A stretch of DNA of 6,263 nucleotides from Alphaproteobacteria bacterium (GTDB lineage: Bacteria > Pseudomonadota > Alphaproteobacteria > Sphingomonadales > Rhodothalassiaceae), in NCBI GenBank assembly GCA_003695555.1, contig RFIU01000096.1:1-6263 (forward strand). The letters run 5' to 3'. Numbering within the stretch: position 1 is the first letter of the stretch; each line of letters begins with the position of its first letter. Below are positions 5,950-6,263 of the stretch, piece by piece. The notes beneath the pieces are model-generated. The model saw only the letters and a program-made list of their open reading frames with translations, was not told the DNA's origin and did no database searches. Position numbers and translations under genes: made by a program.

Positions 5950-6263
5950 ATGGCGACTTCTTTCACCGGTCGTAAGCGGATTCGCAAGAATTTCGGGCAG
6001 ATCACGGAAGTGATCCCGATGCCGAACCTGATCGAGGTTCAGCGCACTTCCTACGACCGTTTCCTGAAGCCCGGCGCGAGCGAGGAAGAGCGCAAGGCCT
6101 CGGGCCTCGAGCGGGTATTCCAGTCGGTGTTTCCGATCGAGGACTTCGCGCGCACTGCGTCCCTCGAATACGTCCGCTATACGCGCGAGGAACCAAAATA
6201 CGACGTCGATGAATGCCGGCAGCGTGACCTCACCTATGCGGCGCCGCTGCGCGTCACCTTGCG
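5950..6263 (+). CDS. rpoB: DNA-directed RNA polymerase subunit beta (5' part, runs off the window)
   Basis: RpoB is the beta subunit of RNA polymerase and, with beta', forms the catalytic centre. Only the first 104 codons plus 2 bases are present; the complete protein in this group is roughly 1350-1400 residues. The N-terminus is diagnostic: SFTGRKRIRKNFG (4-16), MPNLIEVQRTSYDRFL (24-39), VFQSVFPIEDF (57-67), and DVDECRQRDLTYAAPLRVTL (85-104), all in the N-terminal beta1/protrusion region. ATG 5950 is preceded by GAGGG (5939-5943) with a 6-base gap. The rifampicin-binding region lies beyond the window. The gene follows rplL by 309 bases without an evident terminator, as in the usual rplJL-rpoBC arrangement. 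Confidence 0.97.
   Translation, partial: MATSFTGRKRIRKNFGQITEVIPMPNLIEVQRTSYDRFLKPGASEEERKASGLERVFQSVFPIEDFARTASLEYVRYTREEPKYDVDECRQRDLTYAAPLRVTL

Overview
The window is a conserved translation and transcription locus from a GC-rich bacterium, most likely an alphaproteobacterium. All genes lie on the + strand, in the order tuf (EF-Tu), tRNA-Trp(CCA), secE, nusG, rplK (L11), rplA (L1), rplJ (L10), rplL (L7/L12), then the first 104 codons of rpoB, which runs off the right edge. The lineage call rests on this gene order, on a 396-residue EF-Tu, on a 65-residue single-span SecE of alphaproteobacterial appearance, and on the RpoB N-terminus (SFTGRKRIRKNFG, then MPNLIEVQ). Genus cannot be read from the sequence.

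Layout. tuf fills 3-1193 and is followed by a long nested hairpin (1205-1260) and a probable intrinsic terminator (1261-1305). tRNA-Trp with an encoded CCA end is at 1479-1554. secE (1715-1912) and nusG (start probably 1947) are closely spaced. A 196-base spacer then leads to rplK and rplA, which are 1 base apart. rplA and rplJ are separated by 655 bases that hold no convincing gene but several inverted repeats, a short terminator-like hairpin, and presumably the promoter and leader of the rplJL-rpoB unit. rplJ starts at GTG 4590 behind a strong AAGGAGG. Spacers of 154 bases (rplJ-rplL) and 309 bases (rplL-rpoB) follow.

How the genes work together. EF-Tu delivers aminoacyl-tRNA to the ribosome. 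L11, L1, L10 and L7/L12 build the two mobile stalks and the factor-binding region on which EF-Tu and EF-G act. NusG couples RNA polymerase to Rho or to the leading ribosome, and RpoB is the catalytic beta subunit of that polymerase. SecE is the essential small subunit of the SecYEG translocon.

I see no mobile element, CRISPR array, phage gene or new multi-gene system; this is core housekeeping DNA. The points worth a second look are an abrupt change of codon preference near the 3' end of tuf, an acidic N-terminal extension of about 40 residues on NusG, unusually long structured spacers (especially rplA-rplJ), and two short ORFs placed just before rplK and across the rplL start.
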